DNA of 64,000 nt from Kazachstania africana CBS 2517 (GCF_000304475.1 NC_018951.1:310001-374000), one strand, 5' to 3'. Positions 40,821 to 52,236 are shown, counted from the stretch's first letter. Translations and numbers: made by a program. The notes: a model not told the origin generated them from the sequence alone.

Positions 40821-41805
40821 GATTGAGATAACGTTTGAAGCAAATAGCAGCTATTGAATTAAAAAAATTAGGAGCAATTTGAATATTGCAACCAGTAGCG
40901 ACTAAGCTAGAGTATACCAGCTTTCGGTCGAATAAGCAAATGATATTTACATTTTTCGAGCACCGTTCATTCACCATTTAATTTTGTTTTCGTAGACGCG
41001 AATGAGGGACAAAATCGAAACTATCACCTCATAGTTGATTTTCAGCGTGTTTTGGAACCTATTAATAATCTGTGCGCGAGCAAACAATACGAAATTTCGC
41101 TCTTTTAACCACGTGGTTTTCACGTGGCATCTCTTTCGAACCAATTTGTAAAAGTATCGCAAATATACTAATTAAGCACTAGTGCTGACATAGATCTCAG
41201 ACTGTGAGAGTGATATAGTCCACCTTCAGTAGAAGCTGTCCTCGTATGGATGGAATTATTCGGAAACTTATTTCAAATAATGTCCTTCTTTTTTCCTGAG
41301 CTTTACGCCTCATATTCTATAGCTGTGTAAAGCATACATACATTTTCTAGTTTACGCTAAATAAAGCACTGGTTTTTGATACACAGATCCATAAAAACAT
41401 CTCAAAAAATTAGCGACATTCAGGTATTTCTTTTTTTGGTTTTTGCTGCTCCTAAGAAGCTTCTACATTCTATACCCCACGTTGGTGAGTGGTGGTTTAT
41501 AGTCATGACTTCCAGCATGGAATCTTTTATTTCTAATGAAGATCTCTACATGAGTGATGTTATTTATTAATAATTTTAGCCGCCCTCCTGGGCCCCCTTC
41601 GTACATTAAATTTCGCTTCTTTCCGCTCTGATGCCAAATGTGAGTACTCATTTTTAATTTTTCAACTCAGCGAAGACCGCGGAAAGCCTGCGATTGTGAG
41701 AAAGCATGAAGAAATGAAAGTTGAAATGCAAGGGATTGACAATGAATAACAGACTTCTAACTAGAATAGCTAGATATATATAAGGCCAAAAACCGCTGGA
41801 ATACC
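40821..41805. promoter_or_regulatory. Divergent BOI1 - YBL086C-homologue promoter region
   Basis: 985 bp between divergent genes, long for this window. Two CACGTG E-boxes sit 11 bp apart (41110-41115, 41121-41126). An isolated GC run (CCGCCCTCCTGGGCCCCC) occurs at about 41,580-41,598 in AT-rich DNA. A TATA-like element lies at about 41,773. No RNA gene could be identified; a C-box-like GTGATGT (about 41,553) and a CTGA (about 41,627) are too weak to call a snoRNA. Confidence 0.45.
41110..41126. promoter_or_regulatory. Paired CACGTG E-boxes
   Basis: Two CACGTG cores spaced 11 bp start to start, about one helical turn, the first within CCACGTGG. They are candidate sites for Cbf1, Pho4 or Ino2/Ino4-type bHLH factors. 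The target could be either flanking gene. Confidence 0.55.
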
Positions 41806-43125
41806 ATGGTATTTACACATAAAAATAAAAATAAGAGGCCGAAGTTTTTGTTTAGCCTGCAAATTAATGAATTAGTTAATATTCCACAGTCATCTGGTAA
41901 CTGTTATGTTAAATGGAATTTTCGTAAGGGTACTGGTACCACAAAGGTTTCGGCACCTGCCACTGCTTCTTCCTCTTCTTCTTCTTCCTCAATAAGACAA
42001 TCTAGAGGGGATACTAAGTCACAGGCTACCACACAGGGCAAAGGTATTACACCCCATGTGCAGGTAAAACATCATAGAGCACAATGGAACTATTCGATAC
42101 GAAATCCTATTGAAATCAAACTTCTTGTGGATAAAAACGGAAATGTTATGCCTAAAATATTGTTGCTTGATGTGTTTTTTGAGTTCATAGAAGATACTGG
42201 TGTAAATAGTAGTACTTCAAGTAGTAAGAGTCTTTTGAGAAGTTCATCACTCAAGAGCCCCAGAACAAGTATTGATTTGATTAGACATAAGAAGGAGACA
42301 CAAACAATATCAGATACGAATATCAAGTCGACGGGACGTAATTCGTATTCTCAAAGGGTCTCCAGTAAGCTCCTATTGGGTTCAGTAAGTATCAATGTTG
42401 CTGAGTACATAAGAGAAGATGAATCTCCAGTTTCTAATAGATTTCTACTACGAAATTCCAAAGTGAATTCCATTATAAACCTCACAATGCAGTTGAATTT
42501 GATAAGAGGTTCATATGAAGATTTCAATATTCCTAAAGTCATCACCTCGGGTCAATTATCAGGTGCTTTCCATGGGGGAATAGGGAACATATTTGAGAAT
42601 GCTTCCTTCGATGGAAGTTCAGAAGTCTCCCACGCAAATAATACGCCTGGTAGTTCTGTTAAAACGCCCCGAACTGGTGCTACTAATGGGGTCTCTACAA
42701 TCTCCAATACAATGAGTCCCTTAATAGATAGTCTATATGAAAAAACATTTGAGTTATCTTGGGACCCAAGGCCTGGTGAATTTTCACCCAAAGAATGTGT
42801 AGAAGATATTTTAAGAGGAGGCAACGGTTGGGCTAAAAATGAAAATGGTATTAATTTGATTGATCTACAGGCATTAAGATTGAGTGAACTAGAATCAGAT
42901 TACTACACAAAGGACGTCAGCAAAACCAAAACTGACGCAGATAACAACTGGCGACGGATGAATAGGAAAGAGTATTTAGAGAAGACACATCAAAATTGGA
43001 GTCATTTATCGGCGTCACAGAGAGAGAAGCGTAGAAATGAGGCAAATATGAGCAGTGCGGATGAGTTTGAGAATACAGTTTCCAGAGACATTAAAAGTTG
43101 GTCGGTTGCAGAAGGGATTTTTTAA
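41806..43125 (+). CDS. NT-C2 domain protein of unknown function (YBL086C homologue)
   Basis: 439 residues (S. cerevisiae YBL086C 466). The N-terminal part, about residues 8-235, is the N-terminal C2 (EEIG1/EHBP1) domain: it begins PKFLFSLQINELVNIPQSSGN with CYVKWNFRK, and later shows RAQWNYSIRNPIEIKLLVDKN in pieces and LLGSVSINVAEYI. A Ser-rich insertion interrupts the domain at 60-85. The C-terminal part contains conserved ESDYYTKDVSKTKTDADNNWRRMNR in part and a basic helix. NT-C2 proteins bind membranes or scaffold at the cell cortex; the yeast protein has been reported at the cell periphery. Function is not established. Order (BOI1, this gene, TEL1) matches S. cerevisiae, minus RPL23A. Confidence 0.87.
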   Translation: MVFTHKNKNKRPKFLFSLQINELVNIPQSSGNCYVKWNFRKGTGTTKVSAPATASSSSSSSSIRQSRGDTKSQATTQGKGITPHVQVKHHRAQWNYSIRNPIEIKLLVDKNGNVMPKILLLDVFFEFIEDTGVNSSTSSSKSLLRSSSLKSPRTSIDLIRHKKETQTISDTNIKSTGRNSYSQRVSSKLLLGSVSINVAEYIREDESPVSNRFLLRNSKVNSIINLTMQLNLIRGSYEDFNIPKVITSGQLSGAFHGGIGNIFENASFDGSSEVSHANNTPGSSVKTPRTGATNGVSTISNTMSPLIDSLYEKTFELSWDPRPGEFSPKECVEDILRGGNGWAKNENGINLIDLQALRLSELESDYYTKDVSKTKTDADNNWRRMNRKEYLEKTHQNWSHLSASQREKRRNEANMSSADEFENTVSRDIKSWSVAEGIF

Positions 43126-43884
43126 AACTTTGGATTCACTTAAATACTTATGATAGGAATTGTTTTCAGAAATAACTAGCAGTTTTAGCTCAACATAACA
43201 GACACGGGCACATCAAGTATATGAGTTGATATAATTCCTGCCATATTGGCACAACAAGTAAAAAACTTATACATCGGTGTAACTTATTTTAGGTACTCTT
43301 GTAGTAATGTCATTCCCATTTATCGGAAACGGAAGAGACTTTATTCTCTTATTCTAATTTTCCTTCCCCTCAACCAAACCCAGGAGAATTCAATGTAAGA
43401 GAAAGGCTACAAACGTTGTAATTGAGAGTCAAGATAGGGCAAATATTCAACTGCTTATAACGTTTTATCTAAACAAAAATCAGTTCCTGTTGTATATGGA
43501 AGCAGGCCATACGCGCAAAGAATAACTAATTTTCGTTCTCCTTGAAACTTAGTTCAGATCTAAGACTCTTCCCATGGATTTAGATGTATAGGTTAATAAA
43601 ACTAAATTATTTGACAACCCATTGAAGATTATGTCATAAGGTTTCTGATGGCGCAGGGAAACAGAAACCTGTATTTGTAGCTTTCTGTCATGTTCTTCTA
43701 CCTTCAACTTCAGCATTTTTTAGGCAGATCTCTCTCATTCTCGATAATTTTAAAAGTTTTGATATAGCCGCATCATTATCTCTGAAAAACGATGTGATCG
43801 CGTAATGGAAATATAATTGGTTTCGACTATGAAATTAATAAAAGTTTTAATACTCGATTGTAAGATAGCAATTGAGGCGATTGC
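43126..43884. promoter_or_regulatory. TEL1 upstream region with a 9-bp hairpin
   Basis: 759 bp between two plus-strand genes; S. cerevisiae has RPL23A here, and I see no ribosomal-protein frame. AGGTTTCTG (43639-43647) pairs perfectly with CAGAAACCT (43662-43670) across a 14-nt loop. Nothing else could be identified. Confidence 0.45.
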
Positions 43885-46800
43885 ATGAATAGGTTAAACA
43901 TAGTTGAAGTACTAAATCAATTAAATTCGTCAAAAATTAAAGAGAGAAATCATGCACTAGATGAGTTAACAACAATATTAAAGCAAGAGCCGGATGCAAT
44001 TCCGACAAAAGCACTTGCAGTAACAGCAGAACATTTGATCGAAGCTTTAGACTTAGAAGAGCGAAGATACTCAGAAATTAGAGATATACCATCTGATACA
44101 AATAGGGGTAAGCTGTCATTAATAGAGAATAGAGTATCTACAACGGGGTATGTTATAAGGCTTTTTATAGAAAAAACAAGTTCAAGATTCAAGACAAGAA
44201 CTCTGGAACTTTTGCTGGTTGCAATCCCAGAATTGATAATAAAGGATGGGCATGATAATCTGTTAGCATCTGTATCTTCACAATTGAGTTATGGCATGCT
44301 GCTTCTCGTTGAATCAGAACTTTTTAAATCGAAATTTCAGTGCCACAAATGGATCTCAATTGCTGATAAAATATGTGAATTTTTGGACAAACAGGTCAAA
44401 ACTTCTATAAATGATAGGAGTTGTATAAATTTTTTGTCGATTATTTCCGCTTTATTGTCTCTAGACAGTATAGCTTTATATGAATGCTCTGTAAACATTA
44501 TCGAAACCATCATAAGCTTTTTGAGAAAAAGCAAAAAAGAGAGTGGTACTACTAGACTAATTTTAGAAATAATAAACAAATTGGTAGTAAAAACCCATTG
44601 TCTTAATGTAAAAGAGGTTTTAGTGTTGATCAATGAAGCAATGACATATGGACTGGCAATAGACGAATCTTCTAATGAATTGATTCAATTAGAATTCGCT
44701 CTTTTCGACTACTTTTCTTCAGGCTTATTAAGAAATAATATGCCTTGTGGAGTTGGAGTTGAGATTGAAGATCCAGAAAATGCAAAGGAGTTATTCTTAT
44801 CACAATTAAGGGAGTATTTAGTCTTGCGACTACTTTCTTATAAGAGTACTGCGCTCCAGCTCGACGAATTAGAGTTTGAGGACCACTTTTCTCAAAGAAA
44901 AAGTACACCTTTTGAATTCGATAATTTTCAGTTAAAGAAGAGCTCTAGTGCTTTGCCGTGGCTGAAACTTTTAAGCTTATATGAGCTTTTAGTTACATAT
45001 TTCGTCAACTCAACTGAAAGTGAAGGCGTTATCCCATTATTCAAGAAAAGAAAAAGCCAGGCAGGCTATGCTTCGATGATTTCGGCATCTAGTAACATTC
45101 AATCCTTCATATCGAAATGCTTGGCAGATGATAGTGTCATTCCTTTACGGTTACTAGGTCTGCAGTTACTCATGATTGACTGCTCCTTGACGATTTATTC
45201 TCAAGATGAACTAAAGGGTTTCAAGGAGCTTACCCTAAAACAACTTGATGCCCCTTCTTTGCTTGTATGGAGCTTAGCTTGTCTTTCAATACTGCTGTCT
45301 GAACAAGAGTTGAATTTGTCAAATTATGAGGTTATAAAGCTATTCAAGGTTTGTTTACCTCTGGTGAACTCTCAGGAAAACTGTAAAATCTCCTGCGTTT
45401 TAATAGCTCGAATGATAAAATATTCCAAGGTTACGGTGGAAGACAATCAACTCACTACTCAGATATTTGATATATATGAACTGTCAGCCTTCTATGGGCC
45501 AGCTATTGTTTCTAACGAATCCTTTCAGTTTTGGTATTATCTACATTACTATGGAGAAGCATTTAAATCAAGGGATGGTTCTTTCGCAGAGCACAAAATT
45601 TTACAATGGCTACAGAAGAGGATTACTCAATTAGAGCTATTAGATATTTCACAGTGTTTTTTCAATCGGTTTATAGCATGGCTCTGTCAAAAAAATATCA
45701 ATAATAACAATGATGATCGTATTTATCACGCTGATATGCAGAGGGACACCGGTCAATCAATTGATTTATATCTTGCTTGGATAAACAACGAGGTTTTCAG
45801 GGATTTTCTTCTGCAGTCAAAAGTATCTAATAAAATAAGGAAGATAAAGAAAGATCGAAAACCGATACCAAAAACGGTGCATCGCTGTCAAGCTCAGAAC
45901 ATAATCTTACAAATATTAGACTTAATAGACCAAAAAAAGACTAGTGGTATGCAAAGTGGACTTAGTTGCCTTTTTGAGATTTTGAGAGCAGTGAATTCAC
46001 TTGTTGGAGATTACAGTTACACAGAATTTTTGGTGTCAATAAAGACTAGTGCGTCGCTGGTTTTTTCAACATTAAACTTCCAGGAGAAGGACGATTTTGC
46101 TAATTTTTTCAAAGAGCTGGCAAAATCTGATCTCCCCATTCATATCTTATCTGACATCCTAGATTTAAGAACCATCTTCTTAAAATACAAGCAGTTCTTA
46201 ATGAAGGCGGGCTTTTCAGAAGACTGGAACTCTCAAGAACACAATAATTATTCCCAATCTGCATTAGTCGAAACAAAGGTATTTGGGAGGAAAAAAAATG
46301 ACTTAACGATAATTTCAGAGCTGCACGTATCTATTATAGCTCTTTGTCGATTATATAGGCATTCAAATGTCCAAGAGTGCTTATCTATTTTTGGTGAGTT
46401 TGTGACAGGCTTGAGTTCACAACTATTTTTTGAAGCATTTTCCACTTTGTTGCTGTCATTCGAAGAGATTGGTGGATTCGAAGAGGAATTACATTGTTCT
46501 AACTTAGAACACCTTACTGAACTTATTGGTACGCATTTCTTAAGTGTGAAGTACAATACTGCAAACTATTCTATCTATCATCTCTCCAAGTTTCTTGACT
46601 TGACAAGAGCATACTGGGTTAATCAGCATGATAGTTCTCTTCATGAGGACTGTTGCGATATTCTAAACTGGATTATAATGCGTTTCGAAGATGGATCATT
46701 CAGTGGTGTGGGGGCAATATGCAGTGTATCAAAACTTTTATTACATCTATTGATGTACCATAATTTAACTCAAGCCAAAATTAAAGGTAAAAAACAGAGA

Positions 46801-49800
46801 ATATTTGCTACTTTCATATCATGTTTAACAAGATTAGATCGAGCTACTATTGCAACACAAATTGATGAAATAGTATCTTATATGAATACTGTAAGTTATA
46901 AGAATCAGTATATCATTTTTTCTGAACTAAAATCTTTGTTTAAGTCCCCCTGTGAATCATTGGAAGCCGCGAGTACTTACGCATACGTAATGAGTAAAGT
47001 GACAATAGTAAGTTATCCATTCATGGTGTATTCCATAACTGAATTGTTGACCTATAATTCTGAGAAAGTCAGTCTCTTCTATGCAAAAGCTTCTCTTCGA
47101 GAAATTTTATTTGTAAATAGGTTAAGAGACGAGAAACAGCTATTTGACGTTATTAAGTTTGATATTTTATCCCATTGGATTATAGAAACCAAGCCTTCGC
47201 GAACTGACACGACTAGCATTTGGCAAGTAGAGTTTTTTGGTTTTACTGACCTTACAGAACTTTTTTCTCGGTATTCAGTAGAGATAGGCGCATTATATCT
47301 TGCCTATGGTTCAGAAAATACTACGATTATGGAGTACTTTAGGCAACTAGGAAAGTCAGACTTATCTGAGATCTTAAAAGATACTTTTTTCTTGACGATT
47401 CCTCTCTCATATGTTCAATTTGGTATACAAGGCAAAATTCACGACGTAGGAGCTCAGCTACTAGGAAAAAATATGGTTCGTTACAACAAAAAATTCCGTA
47501 TATCTCTTTTCAAATGGCTTTTGTGCTTTATTGATCTTGGTTCTTTAGGAGATTTGAAAGCACATTTACAAAAAGAAGGTCATAAATCTATCTTACTAGA
47601 TCAAATACCACAATTGCTTTCTTCCACACTAAAGTACAAATTTCCATTGAATATAACTTTACATAAAGCCCTGGAGCTTTTAGACAATTTTTCGCTGGAC
47701 AAGCTCCCTTTAGTAGAAGCGAGGCTAATTTCCTTATGGATTTTAGCTGATTTACGAAAGTCTAAATTTCCAGTGGAAAAAGCTAGATGTTTAAGACAGT
47801 TGAGTTTCATTCTGGTTTTGTTTCCACCATTATTCCTCGATCCATTATTGATGTCAGTGGCCTTAAGATCTCTATCTAAAATTTTATGTGATCCTTTTGT
47901 CCACGATGAAACCGCAAATATAATCTCTGTAATACTTACAAGATGTTTCAGCGAAAATATTGACATAGCAAATAATTTAAGTGAAGTATATTTGCAGGTG
48001 TTTCATTGTATGAAAAGAGAAGACTTCAGGTGCAGTGATGCTCTAAAAAATACTCTAAGTGAGATTAGAAATTTTGAGACTCTTTCACACTTCAGAATTT
48101 GGAAATATTGTGGAGATGTGATAAAAGGCGAGCCATTGACCACAAAGGTCTTGGATTTTGATGAGTTTGTGAATGCGACTGAATGTGCTGTGGAAAATCT
48201 GTCTTTGATGTCAGTTCTCTTTTCATATATTAAATGGCCTAAGCTCCATGAGCCAGCTATCTCCCCATCGAGCATAGGCATTCAAAATCTTATAAGTTTG
48301 GATGTTCCGAGTTTTTACATTTCAGATAACTTTCGTTTATGGACAGCTTACTATGTTTCTGAATATCAATTAGAGTTAGATATGAACGCGAACGGGCCAA
48401 ACACCCATCAGTTTAATCGTATAGAGTTCAGTACACTTAAGACAGATGTTGGTTCCCTTAATTCATTGCACAATATTTTTCTCGACTTTATCCAGGAGGC
48501 TACCATTTTGCAGAATGCAAGAGTAGTTTTCTTGTGTGACATTATATTATCTAACATAATTCATTTGTACTCTCAAGAGCAGGTGGGAATTATTAGGGAG
48601 AAGTATCTCGATTATAGGACCTGTAGTAATACATTAGAAAAGGAATCGTTAGATTCGATGATTGGTCCAATATTGTTGGAAGACAATGCCATTTTTTTAA
48701 GTAAGCACTACTTGGAAAACAAGATATTATATGAGGACTGGCTGCTAAGCTTTATATCTGGTCTTCTGAAATCTCTTGCTATTTCTTTCCCATATACCGA
48801 GATATTTTATATTCTCTGCCAAGAATCGATTTCATTTTCAGAAAGTATTCTTCCAACTTTGCTAGCCCTTGTTCTTTATTATGATCCAAAGGATTCAATG
48901 TCGCATTATGAGGAAATGCTTGCTAAAACTTCTCATTTATTAAAGGTATCTGATTCAGATAAGAAAATACGAATAATAGTTCAGTTAGTAACTGTCATTA
49001 GATCTGGCAGTAGAAAAGGCGACAGGGTTTGCCAGAATCTTTACAGCAAGCTAGATTTAGAGGCATTATGTAAACTGATGAGTGAAGCGCGGTATTTGAA
49101 ATTTAGTTACATGTTATTTGAAGAAACATCGATGTCAAGGGATTTGCCACTAAATATTCAATTATTGCTTGAAATCTACGAAAAGCTGGACGATATTGAC
49201 CTACTTTCGGGGCTTCCATCAGCTCATAGCCTGCAAGATGCCTTCAGTAGCATAAGAAAAAGTGATCCAGATTCTTGGAAAGGTTTTCTCTTTTCGAGTG
49301 CCAAATTTGATTGTGCATATAATGGCAACTTGCAAATTGACGAGAAATATCTGGTTCATTCTTTGGAGTCGAATGGCTTGTATGCATTGACGAGCATATT
49401 CTCCCGTGCTACGCAGGGTCGAGTGACGAATGAAAGCTATGAATGGAGTTTGCAGTTAAACAACTGGGATCTTCCTTTACCTGAAAAGATCGACAGTAAG
49501 GAAAGCGCATTATATTATTCTTTAAAAAGAAATATGAATGAGCCCAATTCCTTCTCAGACAATCTCAAACAATCATTGATACAAATTATAGACAGTAAGC
49601 CATATTTTGAAGATGTCAAAGAATGGCTTAGTTCCGTTCGTGAAGTCAGTATGATGAGAGAATTGGTTTCTTCATATGGATCTCCTGATCGGATAGCTTC
49701 AATGTTTCAAAAATATGACTTTTTGGATCAACAAGAGCTGAGCCGCTTAAATTTCTCAGAATATAAGAATGATATTCAATGGAGATATTCTTTTTCTAAT

Positions 49801-52236
49801 GCAGCAATGTTGAACAATAAGATAATAAAAAAGCCCGATTCTGTTGAATTACAACTTATTTCCCTCTTCCAATTAGCATCTTGCATAAAATGCGCCGTTT
49901 TTAGTGCAGCACCGCAGGATGCTCTAAGAAATTCTTTCATGATGGAAACCCTTCTCGAGCTGAATAGAAAATCGATGAGTATGGATGAAAATATTATGAA
50001 AGTCTATGAAAGACAACATTTATTTTTATCTACTAAGTCACTTTGGGAATCTGGAGAATTTAAAGCCCCAATTAACATACTTAAGGATCTGTTGTCTGAA
50101 TCACTAGACTTTTATAGTTCCTTCAATTCTCGATACCGTTCTCTATCTCCATTTTTTTTGGTGTCACAGGATGAAGTTAGGGCATACTTAGTGAAGTGGA
50201 CCTCTGATTCGAGACTAGAGTCTGCGACAAATATATATGACAAGTATATTAGTGAACGAGAGATTACTATAGATGACCATGAACTAAGAGCGGATGTTTT
50301 GTATATATATGGTGAGTTCCTCGGAAAACAAATACGAAAATTACAAGAAAATGGATCTATAACTGAAACGGAAAGTAGATGTGACGCCAGCTTAACAGAT
50401 TTGAAAAAATTGCGTGTGATTTATACAGATAAAAGCCTTCCTGAAACTGAACGTAAAGAAGCCAAAAGGCATTATAATAAAGTTCACTTACAATATAATG
50501 CAGATAAGGAAATTTTGAATAGCCTATTCAAACAGAGGGAAAAATTCGCATGGAATGCCCTGCATTTTTATCTGAAGGTTTTAGTGTTTACAAATAAGTA
50601 TGATAGTGATGGAATTGATAAATTCTGTGGACTTTGGTTTGAGTATGATACCAATCTGGAAATCAATAAATTACTCTATAAAGAGATTGGCACGGTCCCA
50701 AGCTGGAAGTTTTTACCATGGGTTAATCAAATTGCTTCGAAGCTGTCGTCAGAAACTTCAGAATTTCAGAAGCCTTTGCAACTAACTATGAAAAGGCTTC
50801 TGTATAAATTGCCATATGATTCTTTATATTCTATCATGAGCATTCGCCTTTATAGGATGCATATTGCATCAGACGAAACTATGGTACAAAGGGTGGAAGC
50901 TGCCGAAAGAATATTGAAAGAACTGCAAAGTTATGAAAAGGGAGCATTTTATAAGGACTATGTGTTACCGGTTCAAGAATTTTGTGAGAAGTCAGTGGAC
51001 TTAGCTAATATACAAGCCAGCCGAAGCGCAAGCGTCTTCTCCTTAGACAAACTGTCTGATGGTAGATATTGGACAGATAGACTATATGGGCATAAACTTC
51101 CATTGCCCACAAGCTATACGCATATCTTAAGTTCAGCAGATGGTAAAAAGGAAAGACCTTATATAATATCAGTTAATAAAGAAGTGGCTGTCACATCAAC
51201 AGGGATATCCCTTCCAAAGATAGTGACGTTTACAATATCTGATGGTTCTGTACAACGAGTCCTAATGAAGGGAAGCAATGATGATTTGAGACAAGATGCG
51301 ATTATGGAGCAGGTTTTTCAACAAGTAAATAATATTTTAAGAAGAAGTAAAGATCTAAAAAAGTTGCATTTGGGAATCAGGACATATAAAGTTATTCCTC
51401 TGGGACCAAAAGCAGGAATAATTGAATTTGTTGCGAATTCCATTGCTTTGCATGAGATATTATCAAAGCTTCATAAGAACGACAATGTTAAATTTGAGCA
51501 AGCAAGAAAATTGATGCGTAGCGTCCAAATGAAGGGAAATTCAGAACGATTGGATATGTATACCACTATAACGAGGGAAATACGACCACAGTTGCGAAAT
51601 TTTTTTTTCGATTCATTTACTGATCCAGATGAATGGTTTGTTGCAAAGAAAAACTATGTTAAAGGAATTGCAGCAACTTCAATTGTGGGACATATGCTTG
51701 GTTTGGGTGATAGGCATCTAAATAATATACTTCTCGATTCATCGACCGGAGAGCCTATCCATATTGACTTGGGTGTCGCATTTGACCAGGGAAAGTTGTT
51801 ACCTATTCCCGAGCTTGTACCGTTTAGGCTAACGAGAGATATAATTGATGGATTTGGAGTCACAGGAACGGATGGTCTCTTTACTAAAAGTTGTGAACAA
51901 GTCTATTCTGTATTAAGAAAAGAGTATGAAAAAGTTATGTGTGTTTTGAATGTGCTTAAGTGGGACCCTTTGTATTCATGGGTAATGTCTCCTATGAAAA
52001 AGCACAAGCATTTGCTTGAAGATGATGACGAAATTTACGGTGAGTTATCGTCAAGTAAGCCATCATCCTCTGGAAAGGATCATAATAACGAATCATACAG
52101 AGCATTGAAAAGTGTTGAAGATAAATTAATTGGGAACGGTCTAAGTGTAGAAGCAACTATTCAAGATCTTATCCAGGAGGCTACTAACCCTGAAAATCTT
52201 GCGGTAATCTACATGGGATGGTCACCATTCTATTAA
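43885..52236 (+). CDS. TEL1: ATM-type PI3K-like checkpoint kinase
   Basis: ATM orthologue that senses DNA breaks through Mre11-Rad50-Xrs2 and maintains telomere length. It has 2,783 residues (S. cerevisiae 2,787) and is the longest gene in the window. The TAN motif is at the extreme N-terminus (LNQLNSSKIKERNHALDEL, about 10-30). A long HEAT-repeat solenoid follows, with a FAT region at about 1,800-2,300. The kinase domain has MKGSNDDLRQDAIMEQVFQQ (activation of the N-lobe), catalytic GLGDRHLNNILLD (about 2,600) and the metal-binding HIDLGVAFDQG. The FATC tail ends NPENLAVIYMGWSPFY. The frame is uninterrupted. It is YBL088C in S. cerevisiae, next to AVT5. Confidence 0.99.
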   Translation: MNRLNIVEVLNQLNSSKIKERNHALDELTTILKQEPDAIPTKALAVTAEHLIEALDLEERRYSEIRDIPSDTNRGKLSLIENRVSTTGYVIRLFIEKTSSRFKTRTLELLLVAIPELIIKDGHDNLLASVSSQLSYGMLLLVESELFKSKFQCHKWISIADKICEFLDKQVKTSINDRSCINFLSIISALLSLDSIALYECSVNIIETIISFLRKSKKESGTTRLILEIINKLVVKTHCLNVKEVLVLINEAMTYGLAIDESSNELIQLEFALFDYFSSGLLRNNMPCGVGVEIEDPENAKELFLSQLREYLVLRLLSYKSTALQLDELEFEDHFSQRKSTPFEFDNFQLKKSSSALPWLKLLSLYELLVTYFVNSTESEGVIPLFKKRKSQAGYASMISASSNIQSFISKCLADDSVIPLRLLGLQLLMIDCSLTIYSQDELKGFKELTLKQLDAPSLLVWSLACLSILLSEQELNLSNYEVIKLFKVCLPLVNSQENCKISCVLIARMIKYSKVTVEDNQLTTQIFDIYELSAFYGPAIVSNESFQFWYYLHYYGEAFKSRDGSFAEHKILQWLQKRITQLELLDISQCFFNRFIAWLCQKNINNNNDDRIYHADMQRDTGQSIDLYLAWINNEVFRDFLLQSKVSNKIRKIKKDRKPIPKTVHRCQAQNIILQILDLIDQKKTSGMQSGLSCLFEILRAVNSLVGDYSYTEFLVSIKTSASLVFSTLNFQEKDDFANFFKELAKSDLPIHILSDILDLRTIFLKYKQFLMKAGFSEDWNSQEHNNYSQSALVETKVFGRKKNDLTIISELHVSIIALCRLYRHSNVQECLSIFGEFVTGLSSQLFFEAFSTLLLSFEEIGGFEEELHCSNLEHLTELIGTHFLSVKYNTANYSIYHLSKFLDLTRAYWVNQHDSSLHEDCCDILNWIIMRFEDGSFSGVGAICSVSKLLLHLLMYHNLTQAKIKGKKQRIFATFISCLTRLDRATIATQIDEIVSYMNTVSYKNQYIIFSELKSLFKSPCESLEAASTYAYVMSKVTIVSYPFMVYSITELLTYNSEKVSLFYAKASLREILFVNRLRDEKQLFDVIKFDILSHWIIETKPSRTDTTSIWQVEFFGFTDLTELFSRYSVEIGALYLAYGSENTTIMEYFRQLGKSDLSEILKDTFFLTIPLSYVQFGIQGKIHDVGAQLLGKNMVRYNKKFRISLFKWLLCFIDLGSLGDLKAHLQKEGHKSILLDQIPQLLSSTLKYKFPLNITLHKALELLDNFSLDKLPLVEARLISLWILADLRKSKFPVEKARCLRQLSFILVLFPPLFLDPLLMSVALRSLSKILCDPFVHDETANIISVILTRCFSENIDIANNLSEVYLQVFHCMKREDFRCSDALKNTLSEIRNFETLSHFRIWKYCGDVIKGEPLTTKVLDFDEFVNATECAVENLSLMSVLFSYIKWPKLHEPAISPSSIGIQNLISLDVPSFYISDNFRLWTAYYVSEYQLELDMNANGPNTHQFNRIEFSTLKTDVGSLNSLHNIFLDFIQEATILQNARVVFLCDIILSNIIHLYSQEQVGIIREKYLDYRTCSNTLEKESLDSMIGPILLEDNAIFLSKHYLENKILYEDWLLSFISGLLKSLAISFPYTEIFYILCQESISFSESILPTLLALVLYYDPKDSMSHYEEMLAKTSHLLKVSDSDKKIRIIVQLVTVIRSGSRKGDRVCQNLYSKLDLEALCKLMSEARYLKFSYMLFEETSMSRDLPLNIQLLLEIYEKLDDIDLLSGLPSAHSLQDAFSSIRKSDPDSWKGFLFSSAKFDCAYNGNLQIDEKYLVHSLESNGLYALTSIFSRATQGRVTNESYEWSLQLNNWDLPLPEKIDSKESALYYSLKRNMNEPNSFSDNLKQSLIQIIDSKPYFEDVKEWLSSVREVSMMRELVSSYGSPDRIASMFQKYDFLDQQELSRLNFSEYKNDIQWRYSFSNAAMLNNKIIKKPDSVELQLISLFQLASCIKCAVFSAAPQDALRNSFMMETLLELNRKSMSMDENIMKVYERQHLFLSTKSLWESGEFKAPINILKDLLSESLDFYSSFNSRYRSLSPFFLVSQDEVRAYLVKWTSDSRLESATNIYDKYISEREITIDDHELRADVLYIYGEFLGKQIRKLQENGSITETESRCDASLTDLKKLRVIYTDKSLPETERKEAKRHYNKVHLQYNADKEILNSLFKQREKFAWNALHFYLKVLVFTNKYDSDGIDKFCGLWFEYDTNLEINKLLYKEIGTVPSWKFLPWVNQIASKLSSETSEFQKPLQLTMKRLLYKLPYDSLYSIMSIRLYRMHIASDETMVQRVEAAERILKELQSYEKGAFYKDYVLPVQEFCEKSVDLANIQASRSASVFSLDKLSDGRYWTDRLYGHKLPLPTSYTHILSSADGKKERPYIISVNKEVAVTSTGISLPKIVTFTISDGSVQRVLMKGSNDDLRQDAIMEQVFQQVNNILRRSKDLKKLHLGIRTYKVIPLGPKAGIIEFVANSIALHEILSKLHKNDNVKFEQARKLMRSVQMKGNSERLDMYTTITREIRPQLRNFFFDSFTDPDEWFVAKKNYVKGIAATSIVGHMLGLGDRHLNNILLDSSTGEPIHIDLGVAFDQGKLLPIPELVPFRLTRDIIDGFGVTGTDGLFTKSCEQVYSVLRKEYEKVMCVLNVLKWDPLYSWVMSPMKKHKHLLEDDDEIYGELSSSKPSSSGKDHNNESYRALKSVEDKLIGNGLSVEATIQDLIQEATNPENLAVIYMGWSPFY

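Noticed and set aside
41552..41632. C/D-box snoRNA upstream of the YBL086C homologue
   Set aside because: The C box has a mismatch and the terminal stem is only four base pairs.
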